Positions 1 through 8,911 of a DNA stretch of 36,151 nucleotides are shown one piece after another. The translations under genes and the position numbers were made by a program. Numbering within the stretch: the stretch's first letter is position 1; each line of letters starts with the position of its first letter. The stretch is from the NCBI GenBank assembly GCA_002018045.1, contig MWLD01000066.1, positions 1-36,151 of the forward strand, in the 5' to 3' direction. Source of the DNA: Candidatus Synechococcus spongiarum LMB bulk15M. Lineage in GTDB: Bacteria > Cyanobacteriota > Cyanobacteriia > PCC-6307 > Cyanobiaceae. Under the pieces are notes generated by a model. The model did not search any database, was not told the origin of the DNA, and saw only the letters and a list, made by a program, of their open reading frames with translations.

Positions 1-182
1 CCGCAACGCCTGTGTCTCAGCTCGTTAGCCAAATCAAGGGTGTCACCAGTCGAGTGCTCAGGAAGGAATTCGGATTTCAAGGGGAGCGCCTTTGGAGTCC
101 CAGTTACTTTGCCTCCAGCGCTGGAGGGGCGAGTATTGAGACCGTAAGGGAGTACATTAAGAGCCAGGACGAACCTGATTAG
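1..182 (+). mobile_element. tnpA: IS200/IS605-family TnpA transposase, C-terminal fragment
   Basis: The frame beginning at base 3 is open from the window edge and stops at TAG 180-182. It ends in the C-terminal signature of Y1 (HUH) single-strand transposases: a KGVTSRVLRKEF stretch, then LWSPSYFASSAGG, then a helix with REYIKSQ. By comparison with H. pylori IS608 TnpA, whose Tyr127 sits in QYIENQ, the Tyr of REYIKSQ should be the catalytic tyrosine. The upstream HUH motif lies outside the window, so completeness cannot be judged. No tnpB is visible. Only about 75 bases separate the stop from purF, so the right end of the element must lie close to the purF start. Confidence 0.82.
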
Positions 183-239
183 AGGACGGGCTGCGCACGG
201 CTATGTTGGTCCCTATCCCCCTCCCCTAAAGGACGGAGC

Positions 240-260
240 ACCTCCCTCCATTTAGGTGGT
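240..260. repeat. Possible IS right-end hairpin
   Basis: CACCT and AGGTG are complementary 5-bp arms around a short pyrimidine-rich loop between tnpA and purF. IS200/IS605 ends carry imperfect subterminal hairpins rather than terminal inverted repeats, so this could be the right end. The stem is short and the call is weak. Confidence 0.2.
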
Positions 261-1779
261 TTCACCGCTGCGAACCCTGCCCAACCTCTTCCCCACTGTT
301 GTGGACGCCAGTCCGGATGCCGGCCCGAGGGTTGATCCCACCGATGACCACCCACAGGAAGCCTGTGGCGTCTACGGGGTGCTGGCGCCAGACCTGGATG
401 TGGCCAATCTCACCTACTTCGGCCTCTACGCCCTGCAGCACCGGGGACAGGAATCGGCAGGGATTGCGGTGTTTCAAGGGGAGCAGGTGCGCCTCCATAA
501 GGAGATGGGCCTGGTGAGTCAGGTGTTCGACCACGGCATCCTGGCCCGACTTCCAGGGAGTCTGGCCATTGGCCATACCCGCTACTCCACCACTGGAAGC
601 AGTCAGGTTTGCAATGCCCAACCGGTGGTGCTGATGACGCGGTTGGGACCCATGGCCATGGCCCACAACGGCAATCTGGTGAACACCACGGCGCTGAGCC
701 GGGCCATGGTCGAACGGGGCATGGAGTCTGTCTCCAGCACGGATTCCGAGCTCATTGCCTTGTTGATCCAGGAGGCCGTTAATAGTGGCGCAGACTGGTG
801 TGAAGCCTTGATCAGGGCAGCCTCCTGCTGCCGTGGCGCCTACAGCCTCAGTATTGGAACCCCGGCGGGCCTGTTCGCCTTGCGGGATCCCCATGGCATC
901 CGTCCGCTGGTGTTTGGCCGCCTTGCGGACATGGAGCAGGAGCAGGACGGTTGGATTGTCAGCAGTGAAACCTGTGGACTCGACATTGTTGGGGCCAGGT
1001 TCCACGACGCCGTGGCTCCGGGTGAACTGATCTGGTTTCGTCCTGGAGCCACGGAACCGGACCGCCGCCGCTGGTGTAAGGCCACACCTCGGCTCTGTGT
1101 CTTCGAGATGATCTACTTCGCACGGCCGGACAGCAACTTTTTCGACGAATCCCTCTACAGCTACCGGCGACGGCTGGGGAAGCTGCTGGCCGAGGAGTCA
1201 CCAGTGGAAGCGGACCTGGTGATTGGTGTGCCGGATTCCGGTATTCCTGCGGCTATCGGCTTTTCCGATAGCAGTGGCGTGCCTTATGCCGAAGGTCTGG
1301 TGAAAAATCGCTATGTGGGCCGCACCTTTATCCAACCCGGTCAGGGTGTCCGGGAAGCGGGCATCCGCCTCAAGCTCAATCCCCTACCGGATGTGCTGGC
1401 CAATCGGCGCATTGTGGTGGTGGACGACTCCATTGTGCGGGGGAGCACCAGCCGCAAAATCGTGAAGGCGTTACGGGAAGCCGGGGCCTGCCAGGTGCAT
1501 ATGCGCATCAGCTCCCCACCCGTAACCCACCCCTGTTACTACGGCATTGACACCGACACCCAGGACCAGTTGGTGGCCGCCAGTCTTTCCCTGGAAGAAA
1601 TCCGTCAGCACCTGGGGGTTGATTCCCTGGCCTACCTGAGTCGGGAGGGAATGTTGCGGGCCACCCGTCAACAGGAGCATCCGTTTTGTACCGCCTGTTT
1701 TGACGGCCAGTACCCCATCCCCCTGGATGAGGAGACGGGCGCCAGCAAGCTGATGCTGGAGTCCATGGAATCGGACTGA
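256..1779 (+). CDS. purF: Amidophosphoribosyltransferase
   Basis: Catalyses the first committed step of purine synthesis, converting PRPP plus glutamine to 5-phosphoribosylamine in the cytoplasm. The N-terminal Ntn glutaminase domain begins at CGVYGV; Cys37 is the expected nucleophile after removal of a 36-residue leader. The C-terminal phosphoribosyltransferase domain has the PRPP loop VVVDDSIVRGST (about residues 386-397). Cysteines in RLCVFEMIYFARP, THPCYYG and FCTACFDGQYP match the [4Fe-4S] ligand pattern of Bacillus-type PurF. The start is GTG 256: an in-frame TAG lies immediately before it, so no longer product is possible; GTG 301 is an alternative. An IS200-like fragment sits directly upstream, where marine Synechococcus and Prochlorococcus usually have purL, so purF may have lost its usual operon partner. 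At 507 residues it is about normal for the family. Confidence 0.97.
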   Translation: MVSPLRTLPNLFPTVVDASPDAGPRVDPTDDHPQEACGVYGVLAPDLDVANLTYFGLYALQHRGQESAGIAVFQGEQVRLHKEMGLVSQVFDHGILARLPGSLAIGHTRYSTTGSSQVCNAQPVVLMTRLGPMAMAHNGNLVNTTALSRAMVERGMESVSSTDSELIALLIQEAVNSGADWCEALIRAASCCRGAYSLSIGTPAGLFALRDPHGIRPLVFGRLADMEQEQDGWIVSSETCGLDIVGARFHDAVAPGELIWFRPGATEPDRRRWCKATPRLCVFEMIYFARPDSNFFDESLYSYRRRLGKLLAEESPVEADLVIGVPDSGIPAAIGFSDSSGVPYAEGLVKNRYVGRTFIQPGQGVREAGIRLKLNPLPDVLANRRIVVVDDSIVRGSTSRKIVKALREAGACQVHMRISSPPVTHPCYYGIDTDTQDQLVAASLSLEEIRQHLGVDSLAYLSREGMLRATRQQEHPFCTACFDGQYPIPLDEETGASKLMLESMESD

Positions 1780-1802
1780 AGGCTCAAGGTGAAAGACCGG
1801 AT

Positions 1803-2582
1803 TTAACCGGAGGAGTTGGAGGGTGTTGCCTCCAGGGGACCGTTGTCGGCATCGTCTGATGACGAATCATGGGACGATGGATCGGGCGAGGCAGTGTTGG
1901 CGGTGCTGACTCCTTTCTCCTTCTCTTCCCGCTGACGTTGGCGGCGCCGTTGCTCTGCCGCAACAGCCTCTTCCATTGCTTCCAGGCCCTGGGCCATCTT
2001 CTCCAGATTGGTGCGGTAAAGGTCCACGTCCTTGCCAAAGCGCTCCTGGGCCAAGCCCACGTCCGCCGCCAACTGCTTAGCCGCCCTGGCTGCGGCAGTG
2101 GCGTCGTCGGGATCAATGCCCACCGCCACCTCAACCAGGGTCATGAGGCCAACAGCTTGCAGGCGATTGTAATGAAAGCCGGGCTGCTGCACCCGTTCCA
2201 GAAACTGGCGAACCGCCACCGGGGTCTGCTGATTGCTGCTGGACCACTGACGCACCCCATGCCGCATCTGGCCGGCCACGGATTCCCGCGCCTGGGCCAC
2301 TTCAGCGCGAATGGCTTCGGCGTCCAGCCCCAACGCGGAACAAATGGCCTGGAAGATCTCCTCCTTCCGGGTTTCCGGGCGATACCCCTGCATGAAGCTG
2401 TCGAACGTCTGGCACAAGCCTGTGGCAAAGACGGCGTCTTGATGAAAGCGTTTCTGGAAGAGCAGAAGATTGAGTTCCACCAGGAGTTCATCAACCACCT
2501 GGCGATAGGCGGGGGCGATCACCCTGTCACAGCAGGCGTGGAAAGATCGCTTGGTGTCCGAGATGGTGGGGCGCTCGCTCAC
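1803..2582 (-). CDS. thf1: Thylakoid formation / PSII biogenesis protein Thf1 (Psb29)
   Basis: The 259-residue product has the Thf1/Psb29 signature near the N-terminus (TISDTKRSF, VVDELLVELNLL, then FDSFMQGYRPE at about residues 61-71). The family is conserved in oxygenic phototrophs. In Synechocystis it interacts with FtsH and supports accumulation of the FtsH2/FtsH3 complex and PSII repair. The C-terminal third is a charged predicted coiled coil (about residues 170-220, rich in Glu, Arg and Gln) followed by a Ser/Asp-rich tail. An FtsH2-like gene lies two genes upstream on the same strand, which fits this partnership. The stop faces that of purF with about 20 bases between them. Confidence 0.93.
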   Translation of the reverse strand: MSERPTISDTKRSFHACCDRVIAPAYRQVVDELLVELNLLLFQKRFHQDAVFATGLCQTFDSFMQGYRPETRKEEIFQAICSALGLDAEAIRAEVAQARESVAGQMRHGVRQWSSSNQQTPVAVRQFLERVQQPGFHYNRLQAVGLMTLVEVAVGIDPDDATAAARAAKQLAADVGLAQERFGKDVDLYRTNLEKMAQGLEAMEEAVAAEQRRRQRQREEKEKGVSTANTASPDPSSHDSSSDDADNGPLEATPSNSSG

Positions 2583-2686
2583 CCTGGTTCAGCTTGTTAA
2601 GCACCGACCCTAGCGCCGCTGCGGGCTCTTTAGGGTTCCCGCGTTCCACTGTTCAAGACTCTGGCGCGAGGGCATTGTGTCCGGGC

Positions 2687-2959
2687 TCAACCCAACAGGT
2701 CACGCTTGCTGCGCTTGAGTTCTTTCCAGAGGTCATGGATGCAGCCGAAGGCTTGCTCCTGGTTGATCTTGCCGCTGCCCTGCAGGGCCACCAGCAGCAG
2801 CACCTTATCGGCAAAGGCTTCCAGGTTCTGATGAAAAACCAAACGCTTGGGCGTCCAGTCCAGACCCTGATAGGAACTGAAGGCCTCCAGCGGGTTGGTG
2901 GGACCGGAATACCCTTGGCGATCAAGGGGTTGTCCTGGTCCGCAGGAACGGTCTGCCAT
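2687..2959 (-). CDS. Small conserved cyanobacterial protein, DUF7219-like
   Basis: A 90-residue soluble protein without a signal peptide or membrane segment. The pattern YQGLDWTPKRLVFHQNLEAF, then ADKV, GKINQEQAF and DLWKELKRSKRDLL resembles the small cyanobacterial DUF7219 family (typically TPENLVFNANLQEFA ... LWKQLKRSKK). No biochemical function is known to me. I chose ATG 2959, which removes a non-conserved 45-residue extension that would overlap the end of ftsH. It lies between ftsH (stop 3015) and thf1 (start 2582) on the same strand and may be co-transcribed with them. Confidence 0.7.
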   Translation of the reverse strand: MADRSCGPGQPLDRQGYSGPTNPLEAFSSYQGLDWTPKRLVFHQNLEAFADKVLLLVALQGSGKINQEQAFGCIHDLWKELKRSKRDLLG

Positions 2960-3014
2960 ATCAAATACCCGGAACGACGCTCGATTGTCTATCCACTGTG
3001 GCGCAGAGCGACTC

Positions 3015-4925
3015 CTAGCTGGCCAACAGGGGGGTAAAACGCCCTTTCTCCGGCAAGGTGGCGTACTCGGCCACGATACTGGTGAACTCTTCACCGCTGA
3101 GGGTTTCCCGCTCGATCAGGACCTCCACCACCCTGTCCATGCACTCGCGATGCCGATCGAGCAGGGCAACCGTGTCGTCGTAAAGCTGGCGAACCAACTT
3201 GAACACCTGTTCATCCACGTTGCGGGCACTGGCGTTGGACATTTCACTGCGGATCATCAAGTCTCGGCCCAGGAACACCTCCCGATCCTGACCGGTCAAG
3301 GCAATGGGACCGATCTCACTCATGCCGAACCGGGTCACCATTTGCCGGGCAATGGAGGACACCTGTTGAAAATCACCCCCTGCTCCCGTGGTGATCTCTG
3401 CCTGACCAAAGACAATCTGCTCTGCGGCTCGTCCCCCCAAAGCGCCCATAATGCGGGCCTTGAGTTGGGCGCGGGAGACCAGCTCCTGCTCCTCGTCAGG
3501 GGAAAACCAGGTAAGACCTTGTGCCTGACCACGAGGAATGAGGGTGACTTTCTGCACGGGGTCGTGGGCCGGGAGCAGGCTACCGACCAGTGCGTGACCC
3601 ACTTCGTGATAGGCGATCAGCCTTTTGCTGCGACCGTCGGTGAGGGGCTGTCGTTCCATGCCGGCAACAACCCGATCCACGGCATCGTCCACCTCTGTCA
3701 AACTGATGACCGACTTGCGGCGCCGGGCGGTAAGGATGGCGGCTTCGTTGAGCAGATTGGCCAGATCCGCGCCGGTGAATCCCGGCGTCCGCCGAGCGAT
3801 GGATGCAAGGGAGAGATCCTCCGCCAGCTTCTTGTTGCGGGCATGAACCTGCAGGATCGCCAACCGCCCCTTGATATCCGGAGCTTCCACCGTCACCTGG
3901 CGGTCAAAACGACCCGGACGCAGAAGAGCTGAATCCAGCACATCGGGGCGATTGGTGGCAGCCAGCACAATGATGCCGGAATTGCCCTCGAAACCGTCCA
4001 TCTCCGTGAGGATCTGGTTGAGGGTTTGCTCCCGTTCGTCATTGCCGCCCCCCATGCCGGCGCCGCGTTGACGGCCAACAGCGTCAATCTCGTCAATGAA
4101 GATCAAGCAGGGGGAGTTGTCTTTGGCTTTCTTGAAGAGGTCCCGCACCCGGCTTGCTCCTACACCCACGAACATCTCCACGAACTCGGAGCCGGAGAGG
4201 GAAAAAAACGGCACCTCGGCTTCCCCGGCAATGGCCTTGGCCAACAGGGTTTTGCCGGTGCCCGGTGGACCCACCAGCAGGGCGCCTTTGGGAATACGGG
4301 CTCCCACTGCGGTGAAGCGCTCCGGTGTTTTCAGAAAGGTGACGATTTCCTTGAGGTCCTGCTTGGCCTCTTCCACACCGGCGACATCGTCGAAGGTGAC
4401 GCCGGTTTCCGCCTCCATCATGAAGCGGGCCTTGGACTTGCTGAATTGCATGGCCTGCCCCGGTCCACCGGGGAGGCCGCTGGAGCGCCGGGCCAGGAAA
4501 ATCAGGGAACCGATGAGCAAGAGGGGCAACAGCAGATTCCCGAGCACTCCCCACACCGGCGAGGACGGCCGTTGTGGATGAACGTCAAAGCTGATGTGTT
4601 TCTCCTTCAGTTGATCCAGCAGATTCGGCGCGAGGCCCGGTAGCTCCACCCGGAGACGCTGTACGTGATCAAAATCGGGGTCCGTGGTTTCCACGATGGC
4701 CGTACGGCCACCGTTAAACATGTCCACCGCATTCACCCGGTCCTCTTGCAGGCTTTTCAGGAAGCGGCCGTAGGTCATGCGCCCATTGGCCACGTTGCGG
4801 GACTCCACAGGGGAATCCACTACTACGTCCATGGCGCCTTTGTTGCTGGCGGCCTGCCAGAGCAGCCCCAGACCGACCACCACGGGAATCAACCAAAGGG
4901 CGATGATCCGCCACCGCTTGTTCAT
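3015..4925 (-). CDS. ftsH: ATP-dependent zinc metalloprotease FtsH, FtsH2-like
   Basis: A membrane-anchored AAA+ protease of 636 residues. It has TM1 at about 7-26, a lumenal/periplasmic domain, TM2 at about 125-145, the AAA module with Walker A GPPGTGKT (219-226) and Walker [11 protein letters not shown], an SRH region with [20 protein letters not shown], and the zinc-protease motif HEVGH. The segments RMTYGRFL and [12 protein letters not shown] match what I recall of Synechocystis FtsH2 (slr0228), the thylakoid protease that degrades photodamaged D1. Nearby thf1 supports a PSII-repair role. The start is ATG 4925 (MNKRWR); the frame extends upstream, but the extra 25 residues lack family character. 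A short inverted repeat lies just upstream of the start. Confidence 0.95.
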   Translation of the reverse strand: MNKRWRIIALWLIPVVVGLGLLWQAASNKGAMDVVVDSPVESRNVANGRMTYGRFLKSLQEDRVNAVDMFNGGRTAIVETTDPDFDHVQRLRVELPGLAPNLLDQLKEKHISFDVHPQRPSSPVWGVLGNLLLPLLLIGSLIFLARRSSGLPGGPGQAMQFSKSKARFMMEAETGVTFDDVAGVEEAKQDLKEIVTFLKTPERFTAVGARIPKGALLVGPPGTGKTLLAKAIAGEAEVPFFSLSGSEFVEMFVGVGASRVRDLFKKAKDNSPCLIFIDEIDAVGRQRGAGMGGGNDEREQTLNQILTEMDGFEGNSGIIVLAATNRPDVLDSALLRPGRFDRQVTVEAPDIKGRLAILQVHARNKKLAEDLSLASIARRTPGFTGADLANLLNEAAILTARRRKSVISLTEVDDAVDRVVAGMERQPLTDGRSKRLIAYHEVGHALVGSLLPAHDPVQKVTLIPRGQAQGLTWFSPDEEQELVSRAQLKARIMGALGGRAAEQIVFGQAEITTGAGGDFQQVSSIARQMVTRFGMSEIGPIALTGQDREVFLGRDLMIRSEMSNASARNVDEQVFKLVRQLYDDTVALLDRHRECMDRVVEVLIERETLSGEEFTSIVAEYATLPEKGRFTPLLAS

Positions 4926-4939
4926 GGCTGCATCAGAGA

Positions 4940-4956
4940 GTTTACACAACGTAAAC
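4940..4956. promoter_or_regulatory. Inverted repeat upstream of ftsH
   Basis: GTTTAC and GTAAAC form perfect 6-bp arms separated by 5 bases, ending 14 bases before the ftsH ATG. This could be an operator or a small hairpin in the mRNA leader close to the ribosome-binding region. I do not recognise a known regulator consensus. Confidence 0.35.
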
Positions 4957-5018
4957 GGCTGGTCACCGTGACTGCGGTGGCGCCCGTGAATTGGCAACAC
5001 TTCTATCTTGATAATCGT

Positions 5019-5036
5019 CCATGGCGATCGCCATGG
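5019..5036. repeat. 18-bp perfect palindrome with HIP1 core
   Basis: CCATGGCGATCGCCATGG is fully self-complementary. Its centre, GCGATCGC (5024-5031), is the cyanobacterial HIP1 octamer. It lies between ftsH and the permease gene. I noticed no other HIP1 octamer in the window. Confidence 0.6.
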
Positions 5037-5051
5037 CGTCCGGTAGTTGTC

Positions 5052-6281
5052 CTATAGACGACGCAACGCCACAATGGGATCAAGCCGGGCAGCGCGGCGG
5101 GCCGGAACCACACCGAAGAAGACCCCGATTCCTCCGGAAAGGCCCACGGTCAACAAGACTGTTCCGGGTCCTACGAAGGCGGGCAAGGGGGTAAAGGCTG
5201 CCGCCAAGGCAACAGCGCTCAGGCCAAGACCGCTGCCGATGATTCCCCCCATGCTGGCCAACACGGCGGCTTCAATCAGGAACTGGAGCAGCACGTCCTG
5301 GCGACGGGCGCCCAGTGCCTTGCGTAAACCCACCTCCGCGGTCCGCTCGCTCACGGCCACCAGCATGATGTTCATGATGCCCACACCCCCCACCAGCAGG
5401 GAAATGCCACCAATGGATCCCAGCAGAACGGTGAGTCCCCCGGTGATCGTGGTGACGATAGCTGTAGCCTCCTTCTGGGTGCGCACAATGAAGTCGTCTT
5501 CCCCGGAATTGGGAATTTTGTGACGCTGACGCAGGAGATTGGCGATTTGGAAGCTGGCGGCGTTAATTGTGTCGTCATCCCTGGCTTCCACGCTGATGAC
5601 GGTCAAGGAGATGCCATAGGTGGGGTCTCGACCCGTGATGCGATTCACCATGGTGGTCAGAGGGATATAAGCCACTTCGTCCTGGTTTTCCCCAAAGAAC
5701 GACCCTTTTTCTTCCATCACGCCAATCACCGTAAATCTGTTGTTGCCAATGCGGATGCGTTGGCCCAGAAGGTTGATGTTGGGAGAAAGGTTGGTTGCCA
5801 GTGCAGATCCGAGCACAACAACCGACCGATTGCCCTCCAGATCAGCATGGGTCATGAAGTGTCCTTGCTCCACATCAAACTGGCGCACCGCTAGAAACTC
5901 GGGCGTGATGCCATAGACGGGGACGTTGACGCTACGCCCACCCGCCTGGATGATCCGGGTGGCGGAAATCTGGGGCGCCACGCGCCGCACGCTGGGCACC
6001 TGGCTGGCAATGGCTTCTGCGTCCTCCAGCACCAACGTGCGCGGCCTGGCGGTGCCTCCTCGCCGTTGACGGTCATTTCCCGGCACCACAAACAGCACGT
6101 TGGTTCCGAGACTTTCCAACTGCTCACTGGCCAGCTTCTGGGTTCCCTGGCCGATGCCCACCAGGGTAATCACGGAGGCATTGCCAATGACGATGCCCAG
6201 GACGGTCAGCAAGCTACGGAGGCGACTGGCCCGTAGAGCGCTCCAGGCCATGGACCAGGTTTCTTGCCAGGGAAGAGCCAT
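5052..6281 (-). CDS. ABC transporter permease, MacB/FtsX type
   Basis: A 409-residue inner-membrane protein with the MacB topology. It has an N-terminal TM helix (about 16-40, around LRSLLTVLGIVIG), a periplasmic MacB_PCD domain (about 45-240), and three C-terminal TM helices of the FtsX domain (about 285-395) ending PARRAARLDPIVALRRL, a typical family terminus. Such permeases transmit ATP hydrolysis mechanically to a periplasmic partner (for example an HlyD/MacA-like adaptor) rather than importing solutes. Neither an ATPase nor an adaptor gene is adjacent, so the complex must be completed from elsewhere. The substrate is unknown. The start at ATG 6281 fits the family N-terminus. Confidence 0.88.
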   Translation of the reverse strand: MALPWQETWSMAWSALRASRLRSLLTVLGIVIGNASVITLVGIGQGTQKLASEQLESLGTNVLFVVPGNDRQRRGGTARPRTLVLEDAEAIASQVPSVRRVAPQISATRIIQAGGRSVNVPVYGITPEFLAVRQFDVEQGHFMTHADLEGNRSVVVLGSALATNLSPNINLLGQRIRIGNNRFTVIGVMEEKGSFFGENQDEVAYIPLTTMVNRITGRDPTYGISLTVISVEARDDDTINAASFQIANLLRQRHKIPNSGEDDFIVRTQKEATAIVTTITGGLTVLLGSIGGISLLVGGVGIMNIMLVAVSERTAEVGLRKALGARRQDVLLQFLIEAAVLASMGGIIGSGLGLSAVALAAAFTPLPAFVGPGTVLLTVGLSGGIGVFFGVVPARRAARLDPIVALRRL

Positions 6282-6471
6282 GGCGCAATGTTAGGGCAGT
6301 CCCAGGGCAAACGGAAGATCAAGCCCATGACCGACGACGCCCCTCGTCTTTAGTTACGGCAACGTGTTCGGGCATGATCCACGTCTGGCTTTCCATGCCG
6401 AGGCTTTCAGGTTGTCAGGATTCATGCACGCGGGCCGTCGTGCCGGGTCAGGTGTGGGGCCACAGGAGGGA

Positions 6472-7494
6472 TCAGCAGTTGTGGTAGGCCCGGTACCAGG
6501 TCACAAAGTGCTTCAGCCCGTCCTGAAGCCTGGTGCCGGGTTGAAAGCCAACGGCTTGTTGCAGAGCAGAGACGTCGGCATGGGTCCGATGCACGTCCCC
6601 GGCTTGCATGGGCATGAACTCTACACAGGCCTTTCGTCCTGAGACCTCCTCCAGAAGCCGGATGAACTCCAGCAGGGGGACCGGTGTTCGATTACCGACG
6701 TTGAACACGCGCCATGGGGCGGCGCCGCTAGCCGCCGTGGGCTGCACGTCCATGGGCTGAGGCCGGGGTGGCTTGGGCAACAGGCGCATCAGGCTATCCA
6801 CCACGTCGTCCACATAGGTGAAGTCCCTTCCCATCCGTCCATGGTTAAACACTTGCAACGGCTCCCCCGCCAGGATTTTGCGGGTGAAGGTCCAGTAGGC
6901 CATGTCGGGGCGGCCCCATGGGCCGTAGACCGTGAAGAAGCGCAGGCCGGTGCAAGGCAGGCCAAAAAGGTGGCTGTAGGCGTGGGCCATGAGTTCGTTG
7001 GCCCTTTTCGTGGCGCCGTAGAGGCTCACAGGGTGGTCCACGGGATCCGCCTCGGCGAAGGGCAGCTTGCGGTTGGCGCCGTAGACCGAACTGCTGCTGG
7101 CATAGATCAGGTGGGGCGTCTGCTGATGACGACACCCCTCCAGCACGTGACCAAAGGCCACCAGGTTGCTGTTGACGTAGGCGGCGGGATTGTCCAGGGA
7201 GTAGCGCACTCCGGCTTGGGCCGCCAGATGGACCACGGCGCTGAAGCGAGTCTGCGCAAAGAGTGCCCCACAATCCCCGGCCCGGGCCAGATCCATCTCC
7301 ACAAACCGGAACCGGGGCCAGGGCTGCAGTTGGGCCAGGCGGTCCCGTTTCAGTTGGGGGGAGTAGTAGTCGTTGCAGTTGTCCAGGCCCACCACGGGCA
7401 TGTTGGCCTGCAGCAAGGCGCGGCTCAGGTGAAAGCCGATGAAACCGGCCGCTCCCGTCACCAACACCGGGTCAGGATGACGTGTGTCGTCCAT
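6472..7494 (-). CDS. NAD-dependent sugar epimerase, UDP-glucuronate 4-epimerase-like
   Basis: An extended SDR enzyme of 340 residues. It has a nucleotide-binding loop TGAAGFIG near residues 13-20, a DNCNDYY segment typical of UDP-glucuronate/UDP-galactose epimerases, HLAAQAGVRYS, a catalytic Ser in ASSSSVYG and YGATK as the YxxxK pair. GLRFFTVYGPWGRPDMA and the FTYVDD motif also favour the UDP-GlcA epimerase (capsule/LPS) subgroup. It would supply UDP-galacturonate or a related sugar for surface polysaccharide. The start ATG 7494 lies inside the 3' end of the guanylyltransferase gene (23-base overlap), indicating translational coupling. Confidence 0.88.
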   Translation of the reverse strand: MDDTRHPDPVLVTGAAGFIGFHLSRALLQANMPVVGLDNCNDYYSPQLKRDRLAQLQPWPRFRFVEMDLARAGDCGALFAQTRFSAVVHLAAQAGVRYSLDNPAAYVNSNLVAFGHVLEGCRHQQTPHLIYASSSSVYGANRKLPFAEADPVDHPVSLYGATKRANELMAHAYSHLFGLPCTGLRFFTVYGPWGRPDMAYWTFTRKILAGEPLQVFNHGRMGRDFTYVDDVVDSLMRLLPKPPRPQPMDVQPTAASGAAPWRVFNVGNRTPVPLLEFIRLLEEVSGRKACVEFMPMQAGDVHRTHADVSALQQAVGFQPGTRLQDGLKHFVTWYRAYHNC

Positions 7495-8911
7495 AGTGAT
7501 CCTCGAAACGGACAATGTCGTCTTCCCCCAGGTAAGATCCGCTCTGCACTTCGATAAGCTCCAGGGGAATGCGACCGGGGTTGCTGAGCCGGTGACGGCA
7601 GCCCAGGGGGATGTAGGCACTCTGATTTTCGCTGAGCAGCAGGGTATCCCCATCCCTCTCCACACAGGCTGTGCCCTCCACCACCACCCAGTGTTCAGCA
7701 CGGTGGTGATGCATCTGTAACGACAAGGAGCAACCGGGCTTCACGTGGATTTTCTTCACTTGCCAGCGCTCTCCATCCACCCCCGTGTCGTAGTACCCCC
7801 ATGGTCGATGGGTGCGCTGGTTGGCTTGGGTTTCCCGCGCTCCGGCAGCCTGAAGACGCTCCACCACCTGCTTTACCGACCGGGTCTGATCCCGTCGGGC
7901 TACCAGAACCGCGTCGTTGGTTTCCACCACCACCAGATCTTCAAGGCCCAGGCCCACTACCAGGCGGTGTTCACTACGGAGGTAGGAGTTGCGCACGTCC
8001 TCATGGAGGACACGGCCACACACGGTGTTGCCCTGCTCATCGTGATCCCCTTGCTGCCAGAGGGTGCTCCAGTTGCCCACGTCACTCCAGCCTGCCGTCA
8101 TGGGGGCCACGCTGCCCAAGCGGGTGTGTTCCATCACAGCCACGTCGATGGATATGGCAGGGCAGCGGCGGAATGCCTCCGGCTCCAGGCGGAGGAAGTC
8201 CAGATCCGTGTGGGCCTGCTGGAGGGACAGGCGGACGGCGTGCAGCACATCAGGTGCGCAGCGCTCCAGTTCCTTCGCCATCACACTGGCGCGAAACAGG
8301 AAAATGCCACTATTCCAACAAAAGCTCCCATGGGTCAGAAAGGCCTGGGCCTTCTCACGGCTGGGCTTTTCCACAAAGCGGCGAACGGGATGAAGGCCAA
8401 ACCCATCCGACCGGGGATCAGCTTCGATGTAGCCATAGCCGGTTTCAGGGGCTGTGGGTGTCACGCCAAAGGTCACCAGGCGACCCCCAAGAGCAGCAGG
8501 AATAGCCTGGTTAATGGTGGCACGGAAGGCAGCGGCATCGGCAATGACGTGGTCAGCGGCCAACACCAGCAGCAGGGCATCGTCCTGACCCGCTGCCATG
8601 GCCTGGAGGCTGGCGACGGCCACCGCCGGTGCCGTGTTGCGGCCCACAGGCTCCAGCAGCACGGCGGCGGGCTCCACATTAACGGCCCGCATCTGCTCGG
8701 CGGCAATGAAGCGATGGGCATTGTTGCAGACCAGCAGAGGCGGCTGCAATCCCGCCAGCCCCGCCAACCGCAGAACGGTCTCCTGGAGCATGGTGCGGTT
8801 CCCCACAAGGGACAGAAACTGCTTGGGGTAGGCGGACCGGGACAGGGGCCAGAGGCGGGTGCCAACACCCCCGCAGAGGACCACCGGAATCACCACTGTG
8901 GGTGACGCCAT
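7472..8911 (-). CDS. Mannose-1-phosphate guanylyltransferase / mannose-6-phosphate isomerase (bifunctional)
   Basis: Predicted to make GDP-mannose for cell-surface glycans. The N-terminal nucleotidyltransferase domain starts with VVLCGGVGTRLWPLSR and has YPKQFL, FVEKP (sugar site) and WNSGIFLF. The C-terminal cupin (about residues 365-479) contains HRPWGYYD and the metal-binding MHHHRAEHW, typical of type II phosphomannose isomerase fusions. The length of 479 residues is normal. Its ATG (8909-8911) overlaps the rimM TGA as ATGA, and its end overlaps the epimerase start, so rimM, this gene and the epimerase form a tight operon-like unit. Confidence 0.93.
   Translation of the reverse strand: MASPTVVIPVVLCGGVGTRLWPLSRSAYPKQFLSLVGNRTMLQETVLRLAGLAGLQPPLLVCNNAHRFIAAEQMRAVNVEPAAVLLEPVGRNTAPAVAVASLQAMAAGQDDALLLVLAADHVIADAAAFRATINQAIPAALGGRLVTFGVTPTAPETGYGYIEADPRSDGFGLHPVRRFVEKPSREKAQAFLTHGSFCWNSGIFLFRASVMAKELERCAPDVLHAVRLSLQQAHTDLDFLRLEPEAFRRCPAISIDVAVMEHTRLGSVAPMTAGWSDVGNWSTLWQQGDHDEQGNTVCGRVLHEDVRNSYLRSEHRLVVGLGLEDLVVVETNDAVLVARRDQTRSVKQVVERLQAAGARETQANQRTHRPWGYYDTGVDGERWQVKKIHVKPGCSLSLQMHHHRAEHWVVVEGTACVERDGDTLLLSENQSAYIPLGCRHRLSNPGRIPLELIEVQSGSYLGEDDIVRFEDHYGRHTSS

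Noticed and set aside
2895-3932. 345-codon plus-strand ORF over ftsH
   Set aside because: Antisense shadow of ftsH; no family-like motifs, while the minus strand has all FtsH hallmarks.
7745-8905. 386-codon plus-strand ORF over the guanylyltransferase
   Set aside because: Antisense shadow; the minus frame has clear nucleotidyltransferase and cupin motifs.
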